Assembly (NCBI RefSeq): GCF_041228405.1
Contig: NZ_CP133888.1
Coordinates: 3,782,001 to 3,846,000, forward strand
Direction: 5' to 3'
DNA length: 64,000 bases
Source: Salinilacustrithrix flava
GTDB lineage: Bacteria; Actinomycetota; Acidimicrobiia; Acidimicrobiales; Salinilacustritrichaceae
The translations under genes and the position numbers were made by a program. Shown here piece after piece: positions 36,162 through 45,027 of the stretch (the first letter of the stretch is position 1; each line of letters starts with the position of its first letter). The notes beneath the pieces are model-generated. The model was not told the origin of the DNA, searched no databases, and was given only the letters and a program-made list of their open reading frames with translations.

Positions 36162-36786
36162 CGACCTTGTACTCCACCTTCTCCCGGGCCCACGGGATCG
36201 CCTCGAGGCGCTCCTGCGGGATCGGCTCGCCGGACACCTCGCAGATGCCGTAGGTGCCCTCGTCGAACTTGGTCAGGGCGTGGTCGATCTCCTCGATCAT
36301 GTCCATCGCCTGGGCCGCGAGCGCGAGGTCGCGACCTCGCTCGACGGCGATGGTGTCGCCCTCGCCCGACTCCTCGTCGAACTGGACGTCGCCGGGATCC
36401 ATGTCCATGACGAGGCTGTCGGCCTCGGCGCGGAGCTGCTTGGCCTGGCGCTCGTAGGTGTCGCGCTCGGCGTGGAGGAGCTTGCGCATCTTCTCGAGGA
36501 ACTTCGAGTCGAAGTGGGAGGACTTCTTGGCGCGGCCGGACTTGGCCGGCGCCTTCTTCGCGGTCGACTTGGTCGATGCCGCCTTCGTTGTCGACTTCGA
36601 CGAGGCCTTGGTCGTGGCCTTGGTCGTGGCCTTGGCCGACTTCTTGGCTGCGGCCTTCGTGGCCGCCTTCTTCGTCGTCTTGGACGTGGCCTTGGCCGCC
36701 CCGCCGGAGCGGGCCTTGTTGGCCGCCGCCTTCTTCGTCGTCGCCTTCTTCTTGCTGGCCGCAGAGGCCTTGCTGGCACGTGCCAC
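36142..36786 (-). CDS. DksA/TraR-like protein with Lys/Ala-rich N-terminal tail
   Basis: The 214-residue protein has an N-terminal ~90 residues made of KKAA, KKATTK and similar runs, like histone H1 or the HupB tail. It is followed by the coiled-coil and C-terminal module of DksA/TraR proteins (KMRKLLHAERDTYERQ, FDEGTYGICEVSGEPI, ERLEAIPWA). The four zinc Cys of DksA are reduced to one (GICEVSG), so no classical finger can form. GTG 36786 is chosen for a perfect GGAGGAG site; the longer frame is unlikely. It probably binds RNA polymerase or DNA, by inference. Confidence 0.85.
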   Translation of the reverse strand: MARASKASAASKKKATTKKAAANKARSGGAAKATSKTTKKAATKAAAKKSAKATTKATTKASSKSTTKAASTKSTAKKAPAKSGRAKKSSHFDSKFLEKMRKLLHAERDTYERQAKQLRAEADSLVMDMDPGDVQFDEESGEGDTIAVERGRDLALAAQAMDMIEEIDHALTKFDEGTYGICEVSGEPIPQERLEAIPWAREKVEYKVGGFGRR

Positions 36787-36869
36787 GTGGTGCTCCTCCG
36801 CACAGGGGAGCCGAGAGCGTACGCCGCGCCGCGAGCACCGGCAAGGACCCCCGGCCCCGCCCAACCCTT

Positions 36870-36892
36870 GGGGCGCCACGACCGGGCGCCCC
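36870..36892 (+). promoter_or_regulatory. Hairpin in the ileS leader
   Basis: Arms 36870-36877 and 36885-36892 are perfectly complementary (8 bp, all G/C) with a 7-base loop, 12 bp before the ileS start. The leader is too short and lacks the elements of a T-box. It may affect translation or simply be GC-rich chance. Confidence 0.3.
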
Positions 36893-36904
36893 TACCATGG
36901 CGGG

Positions 36905-39900
36905 ATGCCTGCGAACGACGGACGCCCAGGGTCGGGTCGCTACCCCGACGTCGACGCCCACCCCTCGTTCCCGGAGCTCGAGAAGTCGATCATCGGTCGC
37001 TGGGAGGCGGAGAAGACCTTCGAGCGCAGCATCGACCAGCGCGAGGGCGGCGACGAGTTCGTCTTCTACGACGGTCCGCCGTTCGCCAACGGGCTCCCCC
37101 ACTACGGGCACCTGCTCACCGGCTTCGTGAAGGACGCGGTCCCCCGCTACCAGACGATGCGGGGCAAGCTGGTCGAACGCCGCTTCGGCTGGGACTGCCA
37201 CGGCCTCCCGGCCGAGATGGAGGCCGAGAAGCGCCTCGGCGTGTCGGGCCGCCTCGCCATCGAGGAGCTCGGCGTGGACACCTTCAACGAGGAGTGCCGC
37301 ATCCTCGTGTCGGGCACCGCGGACTCGTGGAACTCCTACGTCCGCCGCCAGGCCCGCTGGGTCGACATGGCCAACGACTACAAGACCATGGACCTGTCCT
37401 TCATGGAGTCGGTCATGTGGGCGTTCAAGACGCTCCACGACAAGGGCCTCGCCTACGAGGGCCAGCGCGTCCTGCCCTACTGCTGGGAGTGCGAGACGCC
37501 GCTGTCCAACTTCGAGACCCGCATGGACGACGCCTACCGGGAGCGCCAGGACCCCGCCGTCACGGTCTGGTTCGAGCTGACCTCGGGCGACCACGCCGGC
37601 AAGCGCCTGCTGGTCTGGACGACCACGCCGTGGACGCTGCCCTCGAACCTGGCCATCGCGGTCGGACCCGGCATCACCTACGCCGTGTTCCGCGAGGCCG
37701 ACGGCACCGAGTACGTGCTGGGCGCCGACACGGTCGAGAAGTACGCCGGCCAGCTCGAGGACATGGAGCAGGTCGCCACGGTGACGGGCGACGAGCTCGT
37801 CGGCGCCAACTACACCCCGATCTTCGACTTCTTCGCCGGCACCGAGAACGCCCACCGGATCCTCGGCGCCGACTGGATCGACACCGGCGAGGGCACCGGG
37901 TCGGTCCACATCGCCCCCGGCTTCGGCGAGGACGACAAGGCGCTGTCCGACGAGCACGGCATCCCCACCATCGCCCCGGTGGACGAGAAGGGCGCGTTCA
38001 CCGCCGACGTGCCGCCGTACGCCGGCATGCAGGTGTTCGACGCCAACAAGGACATCGTCCGCGACCTCAAGGCGCGCGGCGTCATCGTCCGCCACGACTC
38101 CTACCTGCACAGCTACCCGCACTGCTGGCGCACCGACACGCCCCTCATCTACAAGGCCGTGTCGTCCTGGTTCGTCGACGTCACCGCCGTCAAGGAGCGG
38201 ATGCTGGAGCTCAACCAGCAGATCAACTGGGTGCCCGACCACGTCCGCGACGGCTCCTTCGGCCGCTGGCTGGAGGGGGCGCGCGACTGGTCGATCTCCC
38301 GGAACCGGTTCTGGGGCTCCCCCATCCCGGTGTGGAAGTCCGACGACCCCGCCCACCCGCGCCTCGACGTCTACGGCTCGATCGAGGACCTCGAGCGCGA
38401 CTTCGGCGTGGCCGTCACCGACCTGCACCGTCCGATGATCGACGAGCTGACGCGGCCCAACCCCGACGACCCCACGGGGAAGTCCACGATGCGGCGCATC
38501 CCCGACGTGCTCGACTGCTGGTTCGAGTCGGGTTCGATGCCCTTCGCCCAGGTGCACTACCCGTTCGAGAACCAGGAGTGGTTCGACGGGCACTTCCCGG
38601 GCGACTTCATCTGCGAGTACATCGGCCAGACGCGCGGCTGGTTCTACACGCTGCACGTGCTGTCGACGGCGCTGTTCGACCGCCCCGCGTTCTCCAACTG
38701 CGTCGTCCACGGCGTGCTGCTCGGCGACGACGGCCAGAAGCTGTCCAAGCGCCTGCAGAACTACCCCGACCCGGTCGAGGTGTTCGACACGATCGGCTCC
38801 GACGCCATGCGCTGGTCGCTGCTCAGCTCGGCGGCCGTGCGCGGCGGCGACATGGTCGCGGCCAAGGGCCCGATGCAGGACGCCGTGCGCCAGGTGCTGC
38901 TGCCCATCTGGAACGCCTGGTACTTCCTGGCGCTCTACGCCAACGCGGGCGAGTCGCTGCGCGCCGGGCGCACGCTCACCGCCGACGACGTCACCGCCGG
39001 CTCGGTCACCCACGTGCTCGACCGCTACGTGCTGGCCAAGACCCGCCAGCTCGTCGAGTCCGTCACGGCCCGGATGGATGCCTTCGACCTGTCCGGCGCG
39101 TGCGCCGACGTGTCGTCGTTCCTGGACTCGCTGAACAACTGGTACATCCGCCGCTCGCGCGAGCGGTTCTGGGGTGAGGACCAGGTCGCCGTCGACGTGC
39201 TCCACACCGTGCTCGACCACCTGTGCCGCGTCTCGGCTCCGCTGCTGCCCCTGCTCACCGAGCAGGTCTGGGGCGACCTCACCGGCGAGGGCTCGGTGCA
39301 CCTCACCGACTGGCCCGACGCCGACTCCTTGCCCCACGACCCCGAGCTGGTCGTCCAGATGGACCTCGTGCGCGACATCGCCTCGGCCGCCAAGTCGGTC
39401 CGCGAGGCGCGGGGCCTGCGGCGCCGGCTGCCCCTGCAGACCCTCACCGTCTCCCTGGCCGACGCCGCCGGCACCGACAACGCGCACCTCGAGGCCTTCC
39501 GCGGGCTGCTGGCCGACGAGGTCAACGTCAAAGACGTCGTGCTCGCCGAGGCCGGCTTGCTCGGCGCCGAGCGCTTCGAGGTCGACCTCAAGGTCGTGGG
39601 TCGCCGCCTCGGCAAGGACACCCCGACCGTGGTCAAGGCCATGCAGTCAGGTGACTACACCTACGACGCCGACGCCGACGAGCTCATCGTCGGCTCGCAC
39701 CGCTTCGGCCCCGACGACTACGTGCGCAAGCTCGACGCCGACCAGCCCGAGGCGACCGCGGCCCTCGCCGGCGGGGCCGGCCTGGTCCGGCTCGACCTCA
39801 CCGTCACCCCCGAGCTCGAGGCCGAGGGCCTGGTGCGCGACCTCGCCCGCGAGGTCAACGAGGTCCGCCGCAAGGAGGGCCTCGACGTGTCCGACCGCAT

Positions 39901-40096
39901 CCGCCTCGTCGTCGACCCCGGTCACCACGACGAGCTGCGCGCCGCGATCGAGGCCCACGAGGGCCTCCTCACCGACTCCTGCCTCGTCACCGACCTGGAG
40001 CAGGCGCCGCACGACCGGCCCCTGGCCGACGGGCACCGCGTCGAGGTCGGTGCCGGGCTCGCCGCCCACGTCGCCGTCCACCGCACCGGCGCCTGA
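36905..40096 (+). CDS. ileS: Isoleucyl-tRNA synthetase, long eukaryote-like type
   Basis: The 1063-residue class I synthetase charges tRNA-Ile. HIGH motif is HYGH (66-69) in NGLPHYGHLL, and the KMSKS loop is KLSKR (about 612-616). The CP1 editing domain lies between the two halves, followed by the anticodon-binding domain and a long C-terminal domain. Length and motif style match type 2 (eukaryotic/archaeal-like) enzymes rather than the ~930-residue bacterial type with a C-terminal zinc site, which I do not see. ATG 36905 was chosen; ATG 36897 is out of frame. It is divergent from the DksA-like gene. Confidence 0.95.
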   Translation: MPANDGRPGSGRYPDVDAHPSFPELEKSIIGRWEAEKTFERSIDQREGGDEFVFYDGPPFANGLPHYGHLLTGFVKDAVPRYQTMRGKLVERRFGWDCHGLPAEMEAEKRLGVSGRLAIEELGVDTFNEECRILVSGTADSWNSYVRRQARWVDMANDYKTMDLSFMESVMWAFKTLHDKGLAYEGQRVLPYCWECETPLSNFETRMDDAYRERQDPAVTVWFELTSGDHAGKRLLVWTTTPWTLPSNLAIAVGPGITYAVFREADGTEYVLGADTVEKYAGQLEDMEQVATVTGDELVGANYTPIFDFFAGTENAHRILGADWIDTGEGTGSVHIAPGFGEDDKALSDEHGIPTIAPVDEKGAFTADVPPYAGMQVFDANKDIVRDLKARGVIVRHDSYLHSYPHCWRTDTPLIYKAVSSWFVDVTAVKERMLELNQQINWVPDHVRDGSFGRWLEGARDWSISRNRFWGSPIPVWKSDDPAHPRLDVYGSIEDLERDFGVAVTDLHRPMIDELTRPNPDDPTGKSTMRRIPDVLDCWFESGSMPFAQVHYPFENQEWFDGHFPGDFICEYIGQTRGWFYTLHVLSTALFDRPAFSNCVVHGVLLGDDGQKLSKRLQNYPDPVEVFDTIGSDAMRWSLLSSAAVRGGDMVAAKGPMQDAVRQVLLPIWNAWYFLALYANAGESLRAGRTLTADDVTAGSVTHVLDRYVLAKTRQLVESVTARMDAFDLSGACADVSSFLDSLNNWYIRRSRERFWGEDQVAVDVLHTVLDHLCRVSAPLLPLLTEQVWGDLTGEGSVHLTDWPDADSLPHDPELVVQMDLVRDIASAAKSVREARGLRRRLPLQTLTVSLADAAGTDNAHLEAFRGLLADEVNVKDVVLAEAGLLGAERFEVDLKVVGRRLGKDTPTVVKAMQSGDYTYDADADELIVGSHRFGPDDYVRKLDADQPEATAALAGGAGLVRLDLTVTPELEAEGLVRDLAREVNEVRRKEGLDVSDRIRLVVDPGHHDELRAAIEAHEGLLTDSCLVTDLEQAPHDRPLADGHRVEVGAGLAAHVAVHRTGA

Positions 40097-40105
40097 CGCC
40101 GGCGG

Positions 40106-41614
40106 TCAGCCCAAGCGGCTGGCGATCTCGTTCAGGATCGTCTTGCGGCCGGCACCGTCCGCTTCCCGAGCCTGGACCTGACGGAGCTGGGCCTCGCTCA
40201 GGCCGGCGAGCTTCGGGCGGATCTGGGCCACGGTGAGGGTGTCGTAGTCGGCGATCGGGAACTTCGGTGCCGCCGCCTGCTTCGTGGCCCGAGCGGACTT
40301 CTTGGCCGACCGCTTGGTGGTGGCCTTCTTGGCGGTGGCCTTCTTCGCAGTGGCCTTCTTGGTCGCCTTGCGGGCCGGCGCCTTCGTGGCCCGAGCGGCG
40401 GCCGTCGGGGCCGGCCCGCCGGCGCCGAGGCGGCGCTCGATGTCGGCGACGATGGTGCGGCGGTTGTCGCGCGCGACCTCGTGGTCCAGCACCGCCCGCA
40501 GCTCGTCGTGGGAGAGCCCGGCCAGCAGCGGCCGGATCTGGGCGACGGTGAGGCCGTCGTAGCCGGCGATGGCGAGCATGCTCGACCCGGCCGGCTCGGG
40601 CGCCGGTGCGGGACGGGGTTCGGGAGCCGGGGCGGGCTCGGGAGCCGGCTCGGCCCAGGTGCCGTCGCGATCGGCCCTGGCGCCGACGGCGTCGACGAGG
40701 CCGAGCTGGCGGTCGATCTCGGCGATGACGCTCCGGCGGCCCTGCCCGGCGACCTCGCGGGCCTTGACGTCCTCGAGCTCGTCGTCCTCGAGCTGGGCGA
40801 GCAGCGGCACGATCTGGTCCACGCCCAGCTCGTCGTAGGCGGCGATCGGGAAGACGAAGCCGTCGTCGTCCTCGTCGTCGGACAGGGACGGCACCTGGGG
40901 TGGGGCCGGGGCGGGCCGGGGCGTTGCAGGGGGCGTCGACAGCGCATCGTTGCGGGGCGACTCGGCCACGGCGGCGGCCGGCGCGGCCGCCGGGGCGAAG
41001 GCGTCGTCGGCGTCGATGCTGGCCGCTTCGAGGGCGTCGGCGTCGGTGCCGGTGGCAGCCAGCTCGTCGAGGCGGTCGAGGATGGCCGCCCGGTTCTTGC
41101 CGGTGCGCTCCCGCTCGGCGACCACACCGAGCTCGTCGGTGTACAGCTGGGGCAGCAGCGGCATGATCTCGGCGACGGTGAGGTCGTCGTAGTCGGCGAT
41201 CGGGAACTCGACGTCGAACTCGCCGTCGTCGGCCCAGTCCGCATCGGTGGTCCAGTCGTCGCCGGCTGCGCTGGTGGCGGGGTCGTCGACCAGGGCGGGG
41301 GCGTCCTCGGCGTCGATGACCTCGGGCTCCTCGGCGGCGACCACGGTCTCGGGCGTGGTGGCCCCGGGCGTGATGGTGGTGGGATCCACCTCGGTCGACT
41401 CGTCCTCGGCGCCCTCGGGCGGGATCGGGGTGGGCGCCACGAGGTCGGTGTCGGCCTTGGGCCGGGCCCGCCGGAAGGCCAGGTAGAGCACGACGGCGGC
41501 GGTGAAGCTGGCGGCGATCGAGAGGTAGATCAGCGTCAGGGTGTCTGCGAGCAACCCCACCACCAGCAGGATCGTCGCCAACAAGACGAGGCCGAAGCTC
41601 ACGAGGACCAGCAC
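40106..41614 (-). CDS. Membrane protein with four helical repeats and a histone-like tail segment
   Basis: The 502-residue protein starts with two membrane helices (~3-22 and 28-47). The cytosolic part carries four ~49-residue repeats at about 137-185, 256-304, 348-396 and 453-501. Each has the pattern IAxYDxLTVxxI-P-LxxL-x4-L...R-x-(T/A)I-x3-L. Acidic or Pro/Ala linkers separate them. A KKATAKKATTK-type run of ~40 residues lies between repeats three and four. The repeats may be small SAP/LEM-like helical modules; that is inference. It neighbours divIVA-like and sepF genes, so a role in division or DNA tethering is possible. Confidence 0.75.
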   Translation of the reverse strand: MLVLVSFGLVLLATILLVVGLLADTLTLIYLSIAASFTAAVVLYLAFRRARPKADTDLVAPTPIPPEGAEDESTEVDPTTITPGATTPETVVAAEEPEVIDAEDAPALVDDPATSAAGDDWTTDADWADDGEFDVEFPIADYDDLTVAEIMPLLPQLYTDELGVVAERERTGKNRAAILDRLDELAATGTDADALEAASIDADDAFAPAAAPAAAVAESPRNDALSTPPATPRPAPAPPQVPSLSDDEDDDGFVFPIAAYDELGVDQIVPLLAQLEDDELEDVKAREVAGQGRRSVIAEIDRQLGLVDAVGARADRDGTWAEPAPEPAPAPEPRPAPAPEPAGSSMLAIAGYDGLTVAQIRPLLAGLSHDELRAVLDHEVARDNRRTIVADIERRLGAGGPAPTAAARATKAPARKATKKATAKKATAKKATTKRSAKKSARATKQAAAPKFPIADYDTLTVAQIRPKLAGLSEAQLRQVQAREADGAGRKTILNEIASRLG

Positions 41615-41754
41615 GTTTACGTCACCTTCCGAGAACCCGCACGGCGGCGGGGATCATAGACAGCGGCCCGCGCGACGGAGCGAAGTGGGCACAAGGGAAC
41701 TCTTTCGACGCCGGGCGCCGAACCCCTGCCCAGGCGGGCCAGACGAGCGGGCAG

Positions 41755-42729
41755 CTACCGGATGGCGTCGGTACCGAAGAACGCGCCGTTCGTCGGTGCC
41801 CGATCGTCGTCGAACACCGCGTGCTGACGGCTGATCTCGGGGGCCTGGGCGACCGGGACGGCCTGGGTCGGCTCGTCGTCGTCGAAGAGCGCACCGGTCG
41901 GTCGACCATGCACGTCCTCGGCGGATCGGGCATCGACGACGTCGTCGGTGTCGGCGGCCTCAGCCTGCTGCGGGGCGGGCTCGTCCTCGGCCACGACCTC
42001 GTCGCCGGTGTCCGTGCCGGTGCCGGTGCCGGTGGTGCCGATGTCGCCGCCGTGGATCTCGGGGGCGGGCAGCTCGCGCAGGGCGTCGGGATCGTCGACG
42101 AGGCGCTGGAGGTCCTGGGCCGCGGTGCGGAGACGGCTCCGCTGGCCCTCGAGCCAGCCACGCAGCGAGTCGACGTCGGCGGAGAGCACGTCGCGGTCCT
42201 GGCGCAGAGCGAGGACCTCCGCCTCGATCGAGCGGCGGGCCTCGTCGCCGGCCTGGCGGGCCTCGGCCTCGGCCTCGGCCCGGGAGCGGGCCAACATGTT
42301 CTCGGCCTCGCTGCGCGTGGTGCTGGCCACGGACTCGGCCTCGGCCCGGATGCGCTCGGCCTCGGCCCGGGCGTCGGCGATGGCGGCCTCGGCGGTGCGT
42401 TCGGCGGCGATGAGGATCCGCATCGGCTCCTTGGCGAGCTCGGGGTCGGGCTCGGCGGCCGGGGACGTCGCCACCGGCTCGGGCATGACCTCGGCATCGG
42501 GCTCGGAGCGCGGGACCTCGGCGGCGGCCGGCGCGGCGCCGGTGGCGCGCAGCTCGACCAGGGCGGCTTCGGCGCGCTCGGCCCGATCGAACTCGGCCCG
42601 GAGCCGGGCGAGCAGGACGTCGAGGCCCTCGGCGCAGCGCTCGAGGAAGTCGTCGACCTCGTTCATGTCGTAGCCCCGGCGAGCGGGAGCGAACTTGGCC
42701 TCGAGGAGCAGATCAGGCGTCAGATCCAT
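41755..42729 (-). CDS. DivIVA domain protein
   Basis: The ~324-residue protein begins with the DivIVA N-terminal motif: LTPDLLLEAKFAPARRGYDMNEVDDFLERC, here split across the membrane-binding loop and first coil. A long Ala/Glu/Arg coiled coil (~105-215) is followed by an acidic, disordered C-terminus. DivIVA/Wag31 proteins gather at curved membranes at poles or septa. ATG 42729 is taken; GTG 42735 would add two residues. It ends the ftsZ-sepF-yggT series as in many actinobacteria. Confidence 0.88.
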   Translation of the reverse strand: MDLTPDLLLEAKFAPARRGYDMNEVDDFLERCAEGLDVLLARLRAEFDRAERAEAALVELRATGAAPAAAEVPRSEPDAEVMPEPVATSPAAEPDPELAKEPMRILIAAERTAEAAIADARAEAERIRAEAESVASTTRSEAENMLARSRAEAEAEARQAGDEARRSIEAEVLALRQDRDVLSADVDSLRGWLEGQRSRLRTAAQDLQRLVDDPDALRELPAPEIHGGDIGTTGTGTGTDTGDEVVAEDEPAPQQAEAADTDDVVDARSAEDVHGRPTGALFDDDEPTQAVPVAQAPEISRQHAVFDDDRAPTNGAFFGTDAIR

Positions 42730-42777
42730 GGCCACGATGCTAGGCGTCCCCGCCGTCAGGACTGGGTGATGGTGGCG

Positions 42778-43020
42778 CTAGCAGATGATGCCGGCGAGCA
42801 GCTGCAGGCCGATGATCACGATGAGCGGCGAGAAGTCGATGCCGCCGAAGCTCGTGCCGATGGCCCGGCGCACCGGGAGCATCACCGGGTCGGTGACCCG
42901 GGCGATGCCCATGCGGACCTGGTGCAGGCCGCCGCCGGGCTCGGTCGGGAACCACGACAGCAGCGCCCCGGCGATGATGACGATGACGTACAGCTGCAGC
43001 AGCGAGCAGATCAGGCCCAC
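42778..43020 (-). CDS. YggT family membrane protein
   Basis: The 80-residue protein has two helices and the family loop between them (WFP, RVTDPVMLPVRRAIG, GGIDFSPLI). YggT proteins sit between sepF and divIVA in Gram-positive and actinobacterial genomes, and their precise function is unknown. It starts at GTG 43020, 13 bp from the sepF stop. Confidence 0.93.
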   Translation of the reverse strand: MGLICSLLQLYVIVIIAGALLSWFPTEPGGGLHQVRMGIARVTDPVMLPVRRAIGTSFGGIDFSPLIVIIGLQLLAGIIC

Positions 43021-43033
43021 GGTCGGATCCTCG

Positions 43034-43627
43034 TCAGCGGCCGCCGGCGAGGCGTCGCCGCTCTTCGGCGGACACCTCGACCCCGGACGGCGTGATGAGG
43101 TAGACGCCGGGCGTCACCCGCTCCATGTTGCCGCCGAGGGCGTAGCACATGCCCGAGGAGAAGTCGATGAGCCGACGGGCGAGGTCGCGGTCGGCGTCGG
43201 ACAGGTCCATCACGACGGGCTGGTTGGCCTTGAACCGGTCGGCGACGTCCTTGGCTGCGTCGAACGACGTCGGCGTGACGACGGTGGGCTTGGCCGAGGT
43301 GGGGCGCATGGGGCGCACCGTAGGCGTCTCCTCCCGCTGGGGCGCGCGTGCGGGTGCTTCGGCCTGTCCACGCGGGGGCAGCGGGCGGACCGCACCGGTG
43401 GGCCGGCCGCCCTGGCCGCGGCCGTAGGAGCCGACGGGCTCCTCGGGCTCGGGCGGGGGCTGGTGGACGCGCGGTCCGCCGGGGCCCTGCTGGCCGCCCC
43501 AGCCGCCGCCCTGGCGGGTGGGACCGCCGGGCGCGGGGCGCGCCGCGTCGTCGTAGCGGTAGTCGTCGTACTCCTCGTCGGGCGCCAAGCCCAACCAGAC
43601 CATGGCCTTCTGGAACACGCCAGCCAT
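43034..43627 (-). CDS. sepF: Cell division protein SepF
   Basis: The 197-residue protein has an N-terminal amphipathic membrane-binding helix (MAGVFQKAMVWLGLAP) and a Pro/Gly-rich linker. The C-terminal SepF domain has ADRFKANQPVVMDLSD, ARRLIDFSSGMCYALGG and VYLITPSGVEV. SepF anchors FtsZ to the membrane in lineages without FtsA, as here. ATG 43627 is 22 bp after the yggS stop. Confidence 0.96.
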   Translation of the reverse strand: MAGVFQKAMVWLGLAPDEEYDDYRYDDAARPAPGGPTRQGGGWGGQQGPGGPRVHQPPPEPEEPVGSYGRGQGGRPTGAVRPLPPRGQAEAPARAPQREETPTVRPMRPTSAKPTVVTPTSFDAAKDVADRFKANQPVVMDLSDADRDLARRLIDFSSGMCYALGGNMERVTPGVYLITPSGVEVSAEERRRLAGGR

Positions 43628-43649
43628 CGGTGCCTCCTCGTCTCGTCGG

Positions 43650-44354
43650 TCAGTCTCGCACGGTCGGTCGCGTGGGCCGCGAACCGTCTCGGGTGGGTCG
43701 GGGTCCGAACAGAGCCGTACCCACGCGGATCATCGTCGTGCCCGACCGGACCGCCTCGGCCAGGTCGCCGCTCATGCCCATGGACCGCTCGGGCAGCCCG
43801 AGGTCGTCGGCGAGCGAGGCGGTGGCGGCGAATGCCGATTCGGTGGCGGCGGCGTCGCCTGCCACGCCGACGGCCATCAGCCCGACGACGTCGAGGCCAC
43901 CGTCGCGGGCGCGTGCGACCAGGTCGGGGGCCTCGGCGAGCGAGGCTCCTCCCTTGCCGTCCTCGGCGGCCGCGTTGACCTGGATCAGCGCCCGAGCCCC
44001 CGGGGCGCGCTTCGCGACCTCGTCGACGACGGAGGCCCGGTCGAGGCTCTGCCAGCAGGCGACCCGGTCGGCGACGAGGCGCACCTTGTTCGACTGCAGC
44101 CGTCCGATGAAGTGCCACGAAGGCGCGGGCAGGTCGGCGGTGGCGGCCACCGACTCGGCCTTGTCCTGCAGCTCCTGGGCGTAGTTCTCCCCCAGCTCGA
44201 CCAGCCCGGCGCGCAGGGCGGCGATGGGTGCCTCCGGGCCGAAGCCCTTGGTCACGGCGACCACGGTGATCCGGTCGGGATCGCCACCGGCGTCGCTGAC
44301 CTGGCCCAGCACCCGCTCGAGCGCGGCGGTGACGTCGGCGGCGTCGATGGTCAT
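43650..44354 (-). CDS. yggS: PLP homeostasis protein (YggS/PLPBP)
   Basis: The 234-residue protein has the alanine-racemase-like barrel of YggS. Lys in VAVTKGFG binds PLP, with GENYAQELQDK, WHFIGRLQSNK, GLMAV, and the C-terminal phosphate-binding GMSGDLAEAVRSGTTMIRVG, given here in its two parts. It keeps pyridoxal phosphate in balance and is routinely found near sepF. ATG 44354 overlaps the pgeF stop (ATGA). Confidence 0.95.
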   Translation of the reverse strand: MTIDAADVTAALERVLGQVSDAGGDPDRITVVAVTKGFGPEAPIAALRAGLVELGENYAQELQDKAESVAATADLPAPSWHFIGRLQSNKVRLVADRVACWQSLDRASVVDEVAKRAPGARALIQVNAAAEDGKGGASLAEAPDLVARARDGGLDVVGLMAVGVAGDAAATESAFAATASLADDLGLPERSMGMSGDLAEAVRSGTTMIRVGTALFGPRPTRDGSRPTRPTVRD

Positions 44355-45016
44355 GCCACGTCCTCCCACCCGAGGGACGTGCCGAGCTCGGCCGCTGCCG
44401 CGTGGCGCCCGGCATCGCCCCGGGCCCGGTGCGAGAAGTAGCGCCCCGGCTCGCAGGCGGTGCAGCCGCCGAAGTCGTCGACCGCCCGTGCGCCGAGGGC
44501 GGCGCGGATGCCGGCCAGCAGGTCGAGGGCCGGGGTGCCCCAGGCCGTCTCGGCGCGGACATCGTCGCCGCAGCGCGCCGCGACCTCGTCCAGCTCCGTC
44601 GCGCCGAACTCGTAGCAGCGGGCCCGGATGTGGGGGCCGGCGGTGGCGCGGATGTCGGTGGCGCCGAGGCGCTCCATCGATTCGACCGTGGCCTCCAGGA
44701 CCCCGCCGAGCAGGCCGCGCCACCCGACGTGGGCCGCTCCCAGCACCTCGGCCCGGCGGTCGTGGAGCAGGACGGGGACGCAGTCGGCGGTGTGGATGGC
44801 CAGCACCGCGCCCGGGACGGCCGTGACCGCGGCGTCGGCCTCCTCGCCGGCGTGCTCGCCCGGTTCCGTCACCGTCACGACCCGGGCGCCGTGCACCTGG
44901 CGCAGCCACGTCCACGGCGCGTCGAAGACGCCACGGCGCCGGTGCTCGAGGTCGACAGGGTCCCCGCCGACGTGGAAGTCGCCGATCTCGCGGGTGGTGA
45001 AGGCGAACCGGGCCAC
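44351..45016 (-). CDS. pgeF: PgeF/YlmD family purine nucleosidase-type protein (former 'polyphenol oxidase')
   Basis: The 221-residue protein has the catalytic zinc ligands in QVHGARV, TADCVPVLL and AAHVGWRG, plus CYEFG and FSHRARGD near the C-terminus. The family (with human LACC1) has been shown to act on purine nucleosides; E. coli YfiH/PgeF also edits peptidoglycan precursors by removing misincorporated residues. Its place beside ftsZ and the mur genes fits the latter. It starts at GTG 45016, 11 bp after ftsZ. Confidence 0.92.
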   Translation of the reverse strand: MARFAFTTREIGDFHVGGDPVDLEHRRRGVFDAPWTWLRQVHGARVVTVTEPGEHAGEEADAAVTAVPGAVLAIHTADCVPVLLHDRRAEVLGAAHVGWRGLLGGVLEATVESMERLGATDIRATAGPHIRARCYEFGATELDEVAARCGDDVRAETAWGTPALDLLAGIRAALGARAVDDFGGCTACEPGRYFSHRARGDAGRHAAAAELGTSLGWEDVA

Positions 45017-45027
45017 CCCGGCGGGGG

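Noticed and set aside
36458..36904. N-terminal extension of IleRS to 1212 residues
   Set aside because: It is antisense to the DksA-like gene; synthetase homology begins at ATG 36905.
36787..36904. Possible T-box riboswitch before ileS
   Set aside because: The 118-bp gap is too short and shows only one simple 8-bp hairpin, without a recognisable specifier loop or T-box sequence.
41821..43095. Repetitive Gly/Leu-rich frame on the plus strand
   Set aside because: It is antisense to divIVA, yggT and sepF, and its repeats mirror the coiled-coil codons of the DivIVA-like gene.
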